Source: an uncultured Clostridia bacterium (GTDB taxonomy: Bacteria > Bacillota > Clostridia > Oscillospirales > Acutalibacteraceae). From it: a stretch of DNA of 64,000 bases. Both the position numbers and the translations under genes were made by a program. Positions 42,683 to 51,067 of the stretch are shown here, one piece after another (within the stretch, counting starts at the first letter, position 1; the number at the start of each line of letters is the position of its first letter). Where the stretch lies: the NCBI GenBank assembly GCA_937892115.1, contig CALAUI010000001.1:74985-138984 (forward strand), in the 5' to 3' direction. A model generated the notes under the pieces. It ran no database searches, was not told the DNA's origin, and saw only the letters and a program-made list of their open reading frames with translations.

Positions 42683-43228
42683 ATGTACGAAGATATTGAA
42701 AAGGTATTTTACAGTGAAGAATTTCTGAAAGATACCGTAAATCGTTTAGGTGCTGAAATCAGCAGAGATTATAAGGGCAAAAACCTTCTTCTTGTAAGTA
42801 TTCTGAAGGGCTCGGTCGTATTTATGGCTGACCTTATGAGAGCTATTACCGTTCCCTGTAAGATAGATTTTATGTGTGTTTCATCATACGGTGACGGTAC
42901 AAAAAGCAACGGTGTTGTCAAGATAGTCAAAGACCTTGATATTAACGTTCAGGACTATGATATACTTCTTGTTGAGGATATTCTTGATACAGGACGTACT
43001 CTGAATTATGTAAGGTCTCTCCTTATTGACAGAAATCCCGCAAGCATCAGAATATGCACCCTGCTTGATAAACCCTCAAGAAGAGTTGTTGACCTTTTTG
43101 CCGATTATTCCGGCGCAGAAGTACCCGATGAATTTGTGGTTGGCTACGGGCTTGATTATTCGGAGCTTTACAGAAATGTTCCCTATATCGGCGTACTTAA
43201 AGAAGAAATTTATTCCGAGGAGAATTGA
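42683..43228 (+). CDS. hpt: Hypoxanthine phosphoribosyltransferase
   Basis: 181 residues, type I PRTase. LVSILKGSVVFMADL, the PRPP loop LLVEDILDTGRTLNYV and late FVVGYGLDYSELYRN (purine-contact region) are diagnostic. It salvages hypoxanthine and guanine with PRPP to IMP and GMP. In Firmicutes Hpt can interact with TilS and FtsH, between which it lies here. The ribosome site AAAAAGGGG sits in the tilS end. Confidence 0.97.
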   Translation: MYEDIEKVFYSEEFLKDTVNRLGAEISRDYKGKNLLLVSILKGSVVFMADLMRAITVPCKIDFMCVSSYGDGTKSNGVVKIVKDLDINVQDYDILLVEDILDTGRTLNYVRSLLIDRNPASIRICTLLDKPSRRVVDLFADYSGAEVPDEFVVGYGLDYSELYRNVPYIGVLKEEIYSEEN

Positions 43229-43231
43229 TAA

Positions 43232-45178
43232 TTGAATACTGAAAATAACAATACACCAAAAAAGAGAAAATTTCTGACTTTTCTTCCCTATATAATCATT
43301 CCTCTCATAATTATACTCGGTATGTCTTATTATACCGATTATAAGAATAAGGAAAAACTGAATTATTCCGAGATCGTTGCTTTGTTTGAAAACAATAAGA
43401 TTGATCAATATGAGCTTAATCTCGGTACGGGCTCGCTCAGATATCATATCAGAGGCGAAAAAAAGGATAATATCCATTCATATAATGTTCCGAACGTTAA
43501 TATTTTTGTTGATGACGTCAACGAAAAAGTAATGGAATATAACGCTTCTGTGAAGAACGAAAAGGAACTTATAAAATATGACCTTATTCCCGGTACTTCC
43601 AACTCTCTGCTTGTTCAGATTATCCCGACAATTCTGCTTTTCGGTGTTATGGGATTCATCCTTTATTATATGTTCAAGAAGATGAGTCAGAGCATCAACA
43701 ACGAAAATAACAAGACTTTGTCTTTCGGCAGAGCGAGAGTCAAAAAAGGTAACGACGAAAAAAGGAAAACTACATTTGCCGATGTTGCCGGTGCCGAGGA
43801 AGAAAAGGAAGACCTTGCCGAAATCGTTGAATATCTCAAAGATAAGACAAAGTTTGACAAGCTTGGCGCTAAAATCCCCAAGGGTGTTCTCCTTGTTGGC
43901 CCTCCGGGTACAGGTAAGACATTACTTGCAAGAGCAGTTGCCGGAGAAGCTGGAGTTCCCTTCCTCTCAATTTCCGGTTCGGATTTCGTTGAAATGTATG
44001 TCGGTGTCGGTGCTTCAAGAGTACGTGATCTTTTTGATCAGGCAAAGAAGAACGCACCCGCTATTATATTCATTGATGAAATTGATGCCGTCGGTCGTCA
44101 CAGAGGCGCCGGTATGGGCGGCGGTCATGATGAACGTGAGCAGACGTTAAATCAGCTCCTTGTTGAGATGGACGGATTTGGCGAAAACGAAGGCGTAATC
44201 GTTATTGCTGCTACCAACAGACCTGATATTCTTGACCCTGCGCTTTTACGACCGGGTCGTTTTGACAGACAGGTTACCGTTAATTATCCCGATGGCAAGG
44301 GCAGGGTAGAGATTCTTAAGGTCCACGCTAAAAACAAGCCGCTTGCTCCCGATGTTGACCTTGAAAGTATTTCACATGCAACCATCGGATTTACCGGTGC
44401 CGATCTTGAAAATCTTCTGAATGAGGCCGCTCTTCTTGCGGCAAGAGCTGGTAAAATGTCAATTACAATGCTTGAAATTGACGAAGCGGCTCTTAAAGTT
44501 CAGATGGGCTCGGAAAAGAAATCTCATAAAGTCAGCGCTAAAGAAAGAAAACTTACGGCTTATCATGAAGCCGGTCATGCAGTATCTTCGTTTTATCTTG
44601 AAAACGTTGACCCTGTACATCAGATTTCAATTATTCCCAGAGGTATGGCAGGTGGATATACGCTCCACAGACCTACCGAAGACGATAATATTTCGTCAAG
44701 GAATGAGATGCTTGACAGTCTGGTTGGTCTTCTCGGCGGTCGTGTTGCCGAGGCGATTATCTTAGGCGATATTTCTACCGGTGCTTCAAATGATATTCAG
44801 AGAGCGACTTCTATCGCAAGAGATATGGTTACCAAATACGGTATGAGTGAAAAACTCGGACCTATTGCCTTCGGCGAAGAGAATCAGGAAGTATTTCTCG
44901 GTAAAGACTTTAATCACGTCCGTAATTATTCGGAAAAGGTTGCCGCTGAAATTGACGATGAAGTTGAGAGACTGATTACCGAAGCATATAACAGAACAAA
45001 TTCGATTCTTACTGAACATATCGATAAGCTTCACGCCGTTGCAGGTGCTCTTCTTGAAAAAGAAAAGATTGAGGCAGATGAGTTCAAAAAAATTATGAAC
45101 GGTGAAGAATTAACCGATGAAGTAATTGAGAATCAAACCGAGGAAGAGACGTTTACCTCAAGTTCCTCGGAAGAATAA
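43232..45178 (+). CDS. ftsH: ATP-dependent zinc metalloprotease FtsH
   Basis: 648 residues. Two transmembrane helices (about 15-30 and 130-150) flank the outside loop. The AAA domain has GPPGTGKT (Walker A), IIFIDEIDAVGR (Walker B) and the second-region-of-homology arginines in RPGRFDRQ; the pore loop is MYVGVGASRVRD. The peptidase motif is HEAGHA. It is a membrane-anchored hexamer degrading misfolded membrane and regulatory proteins. The start is TTG 43232, eight bases after GAGGAG; no ATG is available nearby. The last gene of the rnjA operon, followed by a strong terminator. Confidence 0.97.
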   Translation: MNTENNNTPKKRKFLTFLPYIIIPLIIILGMSYYTDYKNKEKLNYSEIVALFENNKIDQYELNLGTGSLRYHIRGEKKDNIHSYNVPNVNIFVDDVNEKVMEYNASVKNEKELIKYDLIPGTSNSLLVQIIPTILLFGVMGFILYYMFKKMSQSINNENNKTLSFGRARVKKGNDEKRKTTFADVAGAEEEKEDLAEIVEYLKDKTKFDKLGAKIPKGVLLVGPPGTGKTLLARAVAGEAGVPFLSISGSDFVEMYVGVGASRVRDLFDQAKKNAPAIIFIDEIDAVGRHRGAGMGGGHDEREQTLNQLLVEMDGFGENEGVIVIAATNRPDILDPALLRPGRFDRQVTVNYPDGKGRVEILKVHAKNKPLAPDVDLESISHATIGFTGADLENLLNEAALLAARAGKMSITMLEIDEAALKVQMGSEKKSHKVSAKERKLTAYHEAGHAVSSFYLENVDPVHQISIIPRGMAGGYTLHRPTEDDNISSRNEMLDSLVGLLGGRVAEAIILGDISTGASNDIQRATSIARDMVTKYGMSEKLGPIAFGEENQEVFLGKDFNHVRNYSEKVAAEIDDEVERLITEAYNRTNSILTEHIDKLHAVAGALLEKEKIEADEFKKIMNGEELTDEVIENQTEEETFTSSSSEE

Positions 45179-45188
45179 AAAATATCGT

Positions 45189-45218
45189 ACCCCGAAGCAG
45201 AAATTACTGCTTCGGGGT
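45189..45218. terminator. Bidirectional terminator after ftsH
   Basis: Twelve-pair stem ACCCCGAAGCAG / CTGCTTCGGGGT with a six-base loop. The plus copy is followed by GATTTCTT; the minus copy by ACGATATTTTTT. It separates ftsH from the convergent GH35 gene. Confidence 0.9.
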
Positions 45219-45224
45219 GATTTC

Positions 45225-46973
45225 TTATCCTATATCTTCTTTGTCATCGAGTATGAATTCAGGGGTTTCGTATCCTTCAAATTCTACAATGGCTATTTCG
45301 TTTTTGCCTTTTTTCAGGAACGGACCAGGGATATATGCAGATTTTTGCGGACCTTTTTTCCAGTATCTTGAAAGTACTTTTCCGTTAAGAATGATTATGC
45401 CTTTCTTGAATCCCGGAAGTTTTATAAAGGTGTCGTGACACTCATCTATATCAATTTCCGCTTTAAGAATTACCGGCTCACCGTTGAATTTGCTTACTTC
45501 TTCTCTGAACGCTGTTTTTTCAATATTATCAAAGGGTAGAGGATATGCCTGCCAATGGAAGATAAAATTATTCCCGAGCCCTATTCCGTAGGTGATTCCT
45601 TTGGAATCCTTCAGATGTGCCCCGTAATTTACTCGTCCCATGTTTTCAACGATAACCGCGAGCTCGTTTCCTTCTTTGTCAAACGACGTACGAACTTTGT
45701 TTTCTTTATCGTTTCTGTACTGTATTCCCAGAAGTTTCCTGTCTTTGTATATATACCCTCTGTCATGAACGTACTGTAATCTGACTTCCTGTTCTTCTCT
45801 CGGGCCCTTAACCGAAGATTTGTACAGAATGTATCCGTAACCCTGATTGAGTTTTTCCATCGGAACGGGATTCGTGAGTTCAATTGCTTTTGAGAGATTG
45901 TCGAGATTATCAAAAAGCATTGCCGATTCGGTAAATGTGAATCTGCCGTAATTCTTTTTCCTGATAGGAGCGGGTAAATCAATATCGGGTATATCAGAAT
46001 ATTTTGATATAACGTCTCTGAACAGATAGTATTTTTCCGTAAGCTCTCCGCATTCATTGACCGGTGCATCGTCATCGTAGCTGGATACGGTTGGCTCATA
46101 ACAATCATATTCATTTGCACCGTTCATATAGCCGAAATTTGTTCCTCCGTGGAACATATATGTTGAAACACTTGCTCCGAGAGAAAGTATTTCATCCAGA
46201 TTATCTGCAGCTTCTTTGGAGGATCTTTTGTGATGTTCTTCTCCCCAGTGGTCAAACCAACCGTTCCAGTATTCTGTGCACATAAGCGGACCGTCGGGTT
46301 GATATTTCCTGAGATTTTCAAACTGCTCTTTTGCTCTTGAACCGAAATTGGCGGTTTTGTGAATCTCGGTTATCGTACCACCTGTAAGCATCTGATAACA
46401 GGTACCGTCTGATGTGAAGAGAGGAACATCTATTCCTCTGTTTTTAAGTCCTTTTGCAAGGTATCTGATGTATTCACTGTCGTCACCGTAACTGCCGTAT
46501 TCGTTTTCAACCTGTACAAGTATAACGTTTCCGCCGTTTGAAATCTGATGCTTTGCGATTCTCGGTATTATATCGTCAAAGAATCTGTCTGTTGCCTTAA
46601 GATAATCGCTGTCCATACAGCGCAGATGCATATTGTCGTTTTTCAGAAGCCACCAAGGCAGACCGCCGAAATCCCATTCTGAACAGATATATGGACCGGG
46701 ACGGACTATTGCATATAAACCGAGCTCCTGAGCTTCAGAGAGAAATTCTTCAACGTCAAGCATATCCGAATAATCAAATACGCCTTCCTTCATTTCATGC
46801 ATATTCCATGCTATATAAGTTTCAACGGTGTTGAATCCGCATGCCTTGAGTTTTATGAGTCTGTCTTTCCAGTATTCACGGGGAACACGGAAATAATGAA
46901 TTGCACCTGCAATAATCCTGAACGGTTTATTATCAAGATAGAAATTATCTTTTCTGATTTCAAAATTACCCAT
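45225..46973 (-). CDS. GH35 beta-galactosidase
   Basis: 582 residues. The GH35 barrel begins FRIIAGAIHYFRVPREYW and continues IVRPGPYICSEWDFGGLPWWLL; VQVENEYGSYG contains the acid/base Glu and LMCTEYWNGWFDHWG the nucleophile Glu. Beta-sandwich domains (about 390-580) follow. It removes terminal beta-linked galactose. With no signal peptide it should act in the cytosol on imported galactosides. The start is uncertain: ATG 46973 gives the typical GH35 N-terminus but lies 15 bases from GTGAGG; GTG 46994 overlaps that ribosome site. It is downstream of and probably co-transcribed with the membrane protein gene. Confidence 0.9.
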   Translation of the reverse strand: MGNFEIRKDNFYLDNKPFRIIAGAIHYFRVPREYWKDRLIKLKACGFNTVETYIAWNMHEMKEGVFDYSDMLDVEEFLSEAQELGLYAIVRPGPYICSEWDFGGLPWWLLKNDNMHLRCMDSDYLKATDRFFDDIIPRIAKHQISNGGNVILVQVENEYGSYGDDSEYIRYLAKGLKNRGIDVPLFTSDGTCYQMLTGGTITEIHKTANFGSRAKEQFENLRKYQPDGPLMCTEYWNGWFDHWGEEHHKRSSKEAADNLDEILSLGASVSTYMFHGGTNFGYMNGANEYDCYEPTVSSYDDDAPVNECGELTEKYYLFRDVISKYSDIPDIDLPAPIRKKNYGRFTFTESAMLFDNLDNLSKAIELTNPVPMEKLNQGYGYILYKSSVKGPREEQEVRLQYVHDRGYIYKDRKLLGIQYRNDKENKVRTSFDKEGNELAVIVENMGRVNYGAHLKDSKGITYGIGLGNNFIFHWQAYPLPFDNIEKTAFREEVSKFNGEPVILKAEIDIDECHDTFIKLPGFKKGIIILNGKVLSRYWKKGPQKSAYIPGPFLKKGKNEIAIVEFEGYETPEFILDDKEDIG

Positions 46974-46983
46974 ACTGTTTTGG

Positions 46984-47784
46984 TTATACCTCACGTTCTT
47001 CCGTTATTTTCATAGTGATATCATTATTGTCTATATCAATTTTGTAACCCTGCTTTGAGAATCCTAATTTTTCATCAAATGAGATTTTTTCAGCTGCTTT
47101 GTTATAGATTTCTTCCAACTGTTCGTCCGTTAATCCGAGGACTATTGGATACACTTCAAGTTTTTTGGTTCTGTAATTTGTGTAAATGTAGATTGAACCC
47201 TTGATTTCGTTAATATCGTTGTCTTTCAGATATTTCTTTAGTATTTCAAGATATATATCCGCGGCTGATTTGACTTTTTTCATTCTTTCTTCGTTTATAC
47301 TTACGCTGTCTTCTTCAGTTGTGGTAATATCTTCTTTCAGTTTATCTTCTTCTGATTTCTTGATTTTGACGCTCTTATCCTTGTCAAAACTGATGATATA
47401 AGCTTTCGCGGTAATTCCTATGTCTGCACCGATTTCAATATCATATTTCTTTACTATTTCATCAAGAGCGCCGGCATTGAATCCGTTTGCGGTTATAACA
47501 AGCTTACCTTCGCCGTTTACTTCAACAATAAGAAACTGGCCCGTGGGATATTCATACTTACATTTGGGGTCGTCAAAGAATTCTTCTGATCCTTTACGGA
47601 GTTTTTCTGCATTTTCTTCAAGAAGCTTTAAAGTTTTATGTGATGCTTTGGCAACATTTTCGTCATTATTTCCCGATTTGCCGATTATTGCTCTTATGCC
47701 GAATATTGCTCCAATAATAATCATTGCGGCAAGAAGAATACCGCCGATCAATACAATAAGCTTTCTTTTTTGTGATTTATTCAT
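46984..47784 (-). CDS. Single-pass membrane protein of unknown function
   Basis: 266 residues. A short basic start (MNKSQKRK) and one hydrophobic helix (about 9-30) anchor an otherwise hydrophilic, Lys/Glu-rich outer part with alternating strands and helices. I recognise no family. The C-terminal end overlaps the region where the GH35 gene starts. ATG 47784 is preferred because GAGGTGATGAAC precedes it; the first ATG of the ATGAACATG pair would touch the ribosome site. Function cannot be given; a role in sensing or cell-wall interaction is no more than possible. Confidence 0.65.
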   Translation of the reverse strand: MNKSQKRKLIVLIGGILLAAMIIIGAIFGIRAIIGKSGNNDENVAKASHKTLKLLEENAEKLRKGSEEFFDDPKCKYEYPTGQFLIVEVNGEGKLVITANGFNAGALDEIVKKYDIEIGADIGITAKAYIISFDKDKSVKIKKSEEDKLKEDITTTEEDSVSINEERMKKVKSAADIYLEILKKYLKDNDINEIKGSIYIYTNYRTKKLEVYPIVLGLTDEQLEEIYNKAAEKISFDEKLGFSKQGYKIDIDNNDITMKITEEREV

Positions 47785-47802
47785 GTTCATCACCTCATTA
47801 TA

Positions 47803-47831
47803 ATTAAATAACAAATTTCATTCTTTGTCAA
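47803..47831 (-). promoter_or_regulatory. Promoter of the membrane protein/GH35 operon
   Basis: Minus strand: TTGACA (47826-47831), 17-base spacer, TTTAAT (47803-47808). Confidence 0.6.
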
Positions 47832-47842
47832 TCAAATAGTAC

Positions 47843-47860
47843 CGGTATACCGACATACCG
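47843..47860. promoter_or_regulatory. Inverted repeat between divergent promoters
   Basis: CGGTAT / ATACCG arms with a six-base spacer, located between the two divergent promoters at 47803-47831 and 47874-47902. A possible shared operator (inference). Confidence 0.45.
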
Positions 47861-47873
47861 CTGTTTATGACTG

Positions 47874-47902
47874 TTGATTTCTTTCCGTAAAAAGAGTATA
47901 AT
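47874..47902 (+). promoter_or_regulatory. Promoter of the small secreted protein gene
   Basis: TTGATT (47874-47879), 17-base spacer, consensus TATAAT (47897-47902), then AAAAGGAGGT before ATG 47927. Confidence 0.8.
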
Positions 47903-47926
47903 TACATCATAAAAGGAGGTATTTAT

Positions 47927-48589
47927 ATGAAAAATTCCAAAAAAATCCTCGCGGTCATTTTTGCTGTTATATTTGCTTTATCATTTTGCGTAAATGCTTT
48001 TGCTGCTGATACTAAAACAGAGACGCTTATCAGCACTATTAAAAACGGTAAAGAGGTATCGGTAACTTTTACTGCCGGTAATACTTTTCTCGGCACTTCA
48101 ACCGATACTGTCACAGTTAAGGGAAATACAGTTGCATACGAGTATAAAACCGGCTTTATTTCCGCAAGAGTAATAGTTAAAGACGGCACGGCTTATGCTT
48201 ATTTACCTCTGCTTCCTTTTTTCTACGTTCAGATTGATTCGCTCGGATTTACGGATCTTGACGTCTGGACTCTTCTTGATAAAGTGAGCGGCGTAACCTT
48301 CGCAGTGCTTGATTATCAGCAAAGCTATACCGGTGAGGTCAACGGTAAAACGTATTATATTGAGGAGTATAATGACAGAGCTCAGGTAACAAGTAAGTTC
48401 TGCTATGAAGGTGATACGCTCAAGCTTCTTAATGTTTATGATGCCAGAACCCTTTCAACTCAGAATACTTATTTTGAAAACATTTCTTTTGCTGTTCCCG
48501 ACAGCGCGGTTGCAGTTCCTGCGGGCCTGAATCTTACCCCTTTCCTTAAAGGCTTGTTTACTGCTTTTCTTACTTCTTTGATCAAATAA
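47927..48589 (+). CDS. Secreted protein of unknown function
   Basis: 220 residues. The signal peptide (ILAVIFAVIFALSFCVNAFA) ends at an AFA-A site. The mature part is largely beta (alternating Thr/Val/Tyr strands, as in LolA/LppX-like or DUF lipoprotein folds), with YTGEVNGKTYYIEEYND near residue 140. It closes with a hydrophobic amphipathic tail (LTPFLKGLFTAFLTSLIK). No family is assigned. It has a consensus promoter, a near-perfect ribosome site (AAAAGGAGGT) and its own terminator, so it may be strongly expressed. Confidence 0.75.
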   Translation: MKNSKKILAVIFAVIFALSFCVNAFAADTKTETLISTIKNGKEVSVTFTAGNTFLGTSTDTVTVKGNTVAYEYKTGFISARVIVKDGTAYAYLPLLPFFYVQIDSLGFTDLDVWTLLDKVSGVTFAVLDYQQSYTGEVNGKTYYIEEYNDRAQVTSKFCYEGDTLKLLNVYDARTLSTQNTYFENISFAVPDSAVAVPAGLNLTPFLKGLFTAFLTSLIK

Positions 48590-48600
48590 AATGTGAATTT

Positions 48601-48630
48601 GCTCCGCTTATGCGGAGCTTTTTCTTTTTG
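48601..48630 (+). terminator. Terminator of the small secreted protein gene
   Basis: Seven-pair GC-rich stem GCTCCGC / GCGGAGC, loop TTAT, then TTTTTCTTTTT. Confidence 0.92.
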
Positions 48631-48636
48631 TAATTA

Positions 48637-48665
48637 TTGACTAACTTAATATGCCATACTATAAT
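48637..48665 (+). promoter_or_regulatory. Promoter of the DUF5058 operon
   Basis: TTGACT (48637-48642), 17-base spacer, consensus TATAAT (48660-48665); 45-base leader. Confidence 0.85.
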
Positions 48666-48710
48666 GTAATAGATATGCGCAGATATCTGTGAATTGAGAG
48701 GAGTAAATGT

Positions 48711-49490
48711 ATGGCTAAGTTTCTTGAACAGGCAAATTCATCAAAAATGTATCTGCTTGTTGCCGCAATTATCTCTTTGGTTTTGTTTCAGGCGTTTCTG
48801 TTTCTGATACGTGCTTGGAATGAAGGCAAGCGAAGCGGTATGGATATGAATAAACTGAAAAAAGTAATTATTTCAAGTGCAACCTTTACTTTTTTGCCTT
48901 CGGTTGCGATTCTTATAGGCGTTCTTGCGCTTGCACCTTCGCTTGGCGTTCCTCTTCCCTGGGCTCGTCTGTCTGTAGTCGGTTCGCTTCAGTATGAAGG
49001 ACCTACCGCAAATAATGTTGCCAAAGGTCTCGGACTCGGCGAGTTACCCAGCGAAATGATGGACGGTAAAGCGTTTGCTTCTATTGCTTTTGCCATGACT
49101 CTCGGTGTTATGACTACCTCATTTTTTATTTTGTTTTTTTATAAATCTTATCAGAAAAAGATGACTGCCGTAGCTACCAAGGACAGTAAGCTTACGGATG
49201 TTATTTTTTGTGCGGGATTTATGGGAATGGTTGCAGCTTACGTCGGCGATGCTTTCGGAAAGCTCAGAACGATGACTCTCGATTCGGGTGAAATCAGACC
49301 GTCAAATATTCTGTTTGTAGTTGCGGCTGTTGTATCTGCAGGTTTTATGATTTTCTTCACCTGGATAATAAAAAAGAAAAAAGCTGATTGGCTTGATAAC
49401 TATGCTTTTGCTTTCAGTATGCTTTTGGGAATGGCTGCCGCTGTAGGCGGACAGTTTATTTTCCCTACACTTTCAACATTTGTAGAGTAA
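48711..49490 (+). CDS. DUF5058-family membrane protein
   Basis: 259 residues, about six transmembrane helices. The N-terminal half (LFQAFLFLIRAWNEGKRSGMDMNKLKKVIISSATFTFLPS) followed by LPWARLSVVGS matches the DUF5058 family. Members usually form a pair with a second small membrane protein, as here (next gene 12 bases on), and a transporter role has been suggested only by context. ATG 48711 has GAGAGGAG upstream. First gene of a five-gene operon that also encodes three hydrolases. Confidence 0.8.
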   Translation: MAKFLEQANSSKMYLLVAAIISLVLFQAFLFLIRAWNEGKRSGMDMNKLKKVIISSATFTFLPSVAILIGVLALAPSLGVPLPWARLSVVGSLQYEGPTANNVAKGLGLGELPSEMMDGKAFASIAFAMTLGVMTTSFFILFFYKSYQKKMTAVATKDSKLTDVIFCAGFMGMVAAYVGDAFGKLRTMTLDSGEIRPSNILFVVAAVVSAGFMIFFTWIIKKKKADWLDNYAFAFSMLLGMAAAVGGQFIFPTLSTFVE

Positions 49491-49502
49491 GGAGGGATTG
49501 TC

Positions 49503-50198
49503 ATGAATAAATCGGAATTGTCTTATGAAGATAAAATGCACAGAACCGGCAGGTTCTGGACTGCTGTTATGATTTTTGTAATGATAGGTATACCGGGCGG
49601 TATCTGCGTTATATTCAAAACTTTTCCCGCTTTTGATAATCCCGAATTCTGGAAGGTGTTTATTCCCGTTTTGCTTATGGATATTCCTTCCGGCCTCGGC
49701 GAGTTATTTGCATATGCTCCTCTTTTGGGTACCGGCGGTACATATCTCGGCTTTATTACAGGTAATCTTTCCAATCTTAAAGTTCCCTGTGCAATGAATT
49801 CTCGTAAAATGGCAGGAACTGAGGTCGGTACAAAAGAAAATGAAATCGTTTCAACTATTTCAATAGCGACCAGTGCAATCACTACCACTCTTGTGCTTGC
49901 TGTCGGTGTATTTCTTATCACACCTCTTGCTCCTGTTCTTGAGAATCCGGTTTTGTTACCTGCTTTCAAAACGGTAATTCCCGCAATGTTCGGTGCTCTC
50001 GGCGTTAAATATGCAATGGATAATCCTAAGGCATCCATTATTCCTCTTGTACTCGGTATATTACTTTTCCTTATATTCCCTCAGCTTACAACCAGTGTTG
50101 CCATTATGGTATTCGTTGTTGCCGCAGTATCAATCGTTGCAACGTTTTTCCTTTACAAAAAAGGATTTTTTGATGATAAAAGGGGATTGAAAAAATGA
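49503..50198 (+). CDS. Membrane protein, partner of DUF5058 protein
   Basis: 231 residues with about six transmembrane helices. A loop of interest is GGTYLGFITGNLSNLKVPCA, followed by NSRKMAGTEVGTKENEIVSTISI, which carries most of the charged residues. I know no named function. Tight linkage to the DUF5058 gene and a similar size suggest the two form a heteromeric complex, perhaps a permease. AAGGAGGGATTGTC precedes ATG 49503. Its stop overlaps the start of the SGNH hydrolase (ATGA). Confidence 0.7.
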   Translation: MNKSELSYEDKMHRTGRFWTAVMIFVMIGIPGGICVIFKTFPAFDNPEFWKVFIPVLLMDIPSGLGELFAYAPLLGTGGTYLGFITGNLSNLKVPCAMNSRKMAGTEVGTKENEIVSTISIATSAITTTLVLAVGVFLITPLAPVLENPVLLPAFKTVIPAMFGALGVKYAMDNPKASIIPLVLGILLFLIFPQLTTSVAIMVFVVAAVSIVATFFLYKKGFFDDKRGLKK

Positions 50199-51049
50199 AA
50201 ATGTTCAAAAGAATTTCTGCATTAATTCTCAGCGTTTTAATGCTTACGTCGTTTGCTTTTTGCTTTGTATCGGCGGAAGATAACGTAAAAGAAAATATTA
50301 ATTTTGTGGTAATCGGCGATTCTATTGCAGAGGGTTTCGGTGTTGCAAATGAAGATGATGCGGCTTACGGCAGAATCGTTGCCGATACAAACGGTTATAA
50401 TTACGTTAACTATGCCGCAGTTGCCAATGATACAAAAGATTTACTCTATAAACTTGAAAACAGAAGCGATATAATCAAAAGCATTGAGGAAGCGGATATA
50501 ATCAATCTTTGCATCGGCTCAAATAATTATCTTGCAAATGATGACGTTGTATTGATTACTGCCGGAGCAATTTTCGGCGTGAATGATAAACAGCTTGATG
50601 AGATTGCCGAAGATATGTTTAAGGATTATCTTGTTATCTACGACACTATCAGGGAATTGAATCCCGATGCTGTTCTCATTATTGATAATATTTACTGCGC
50701 ATGGCGCGGATTGGGTCATATTCCTTTTATCAAGGCAGTTAACCGTATCAATGCCAATATCAATAAGCTTTGCGAAGAGCACGATGATATCATTATCTTT
50801 GATACAAATTCGGTAATAACTCATAATACCGAACTTATTGCAGATGATTGTGTTCATCCAAATGCAAAAGGTAATGTTGAGCTTGCAAGGCATTTCCTTC
50901 AGCTTCTTAAAGAAAACGGGCTTGGTGAAAACACAGAGCCGGTAATTCTCACTCCCGGTATTGATTATAATTTTTATCAGGAAAACTTCGGTAAGCTTTT
51001 CGGTACAATTATTCAGTATATTGTTAAAGTTCTTACACTGAATTTCTGA
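50195..51049 (+). CDS. Secreted SGNH/GDSL hydrolase
   Basis: 284 residues. A signal peptide (ISALILSVLMLTSFAFCFVSA) precedes an SGNH fold: VVIGDSIAEGFG (nucleophile Ser), a Gly-containing block II, LCIGSNNYLAND (block III Asn) and DDCVHPNAKG (Asp-x-x-His). These enzymes cleave esters such as acetyl groups on glycans or lipids outside the cell. The protein closes with an amphipathic hydrophobic tail (LFGTIIQYIVKVLTLNF), like three other secreted proteins of the window. ATG overlaps the preceding stop. Confidence 0.87.
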   Translation: MKMFKRISALILSVLMLTSFAFCFVSAEDNVKENINFVVIGDSIAEGFGVANEDDAAYGRIVADTNGYNYVNYAAVANDTKDLLYKLENRSDIIKSIEEADIINLCIGSNNYLANDDVVLITAGAIFGVNDKQLDEIAEDMFKDYLVIYDTIRELNPDAVLIIDNIYCAWRGLGHIPFIKAVNRINANINKLCEEHDDIIIFDTNSVITHNTELIADDCVHPNAKGNVELARHFLQLLKENGLGENTEPVILTPGIDYNFYQENFGKLFGTIIQYIVKVLTLNF

Positions 51050-51067
51050 ATGAAGGAGTAAAATTAA

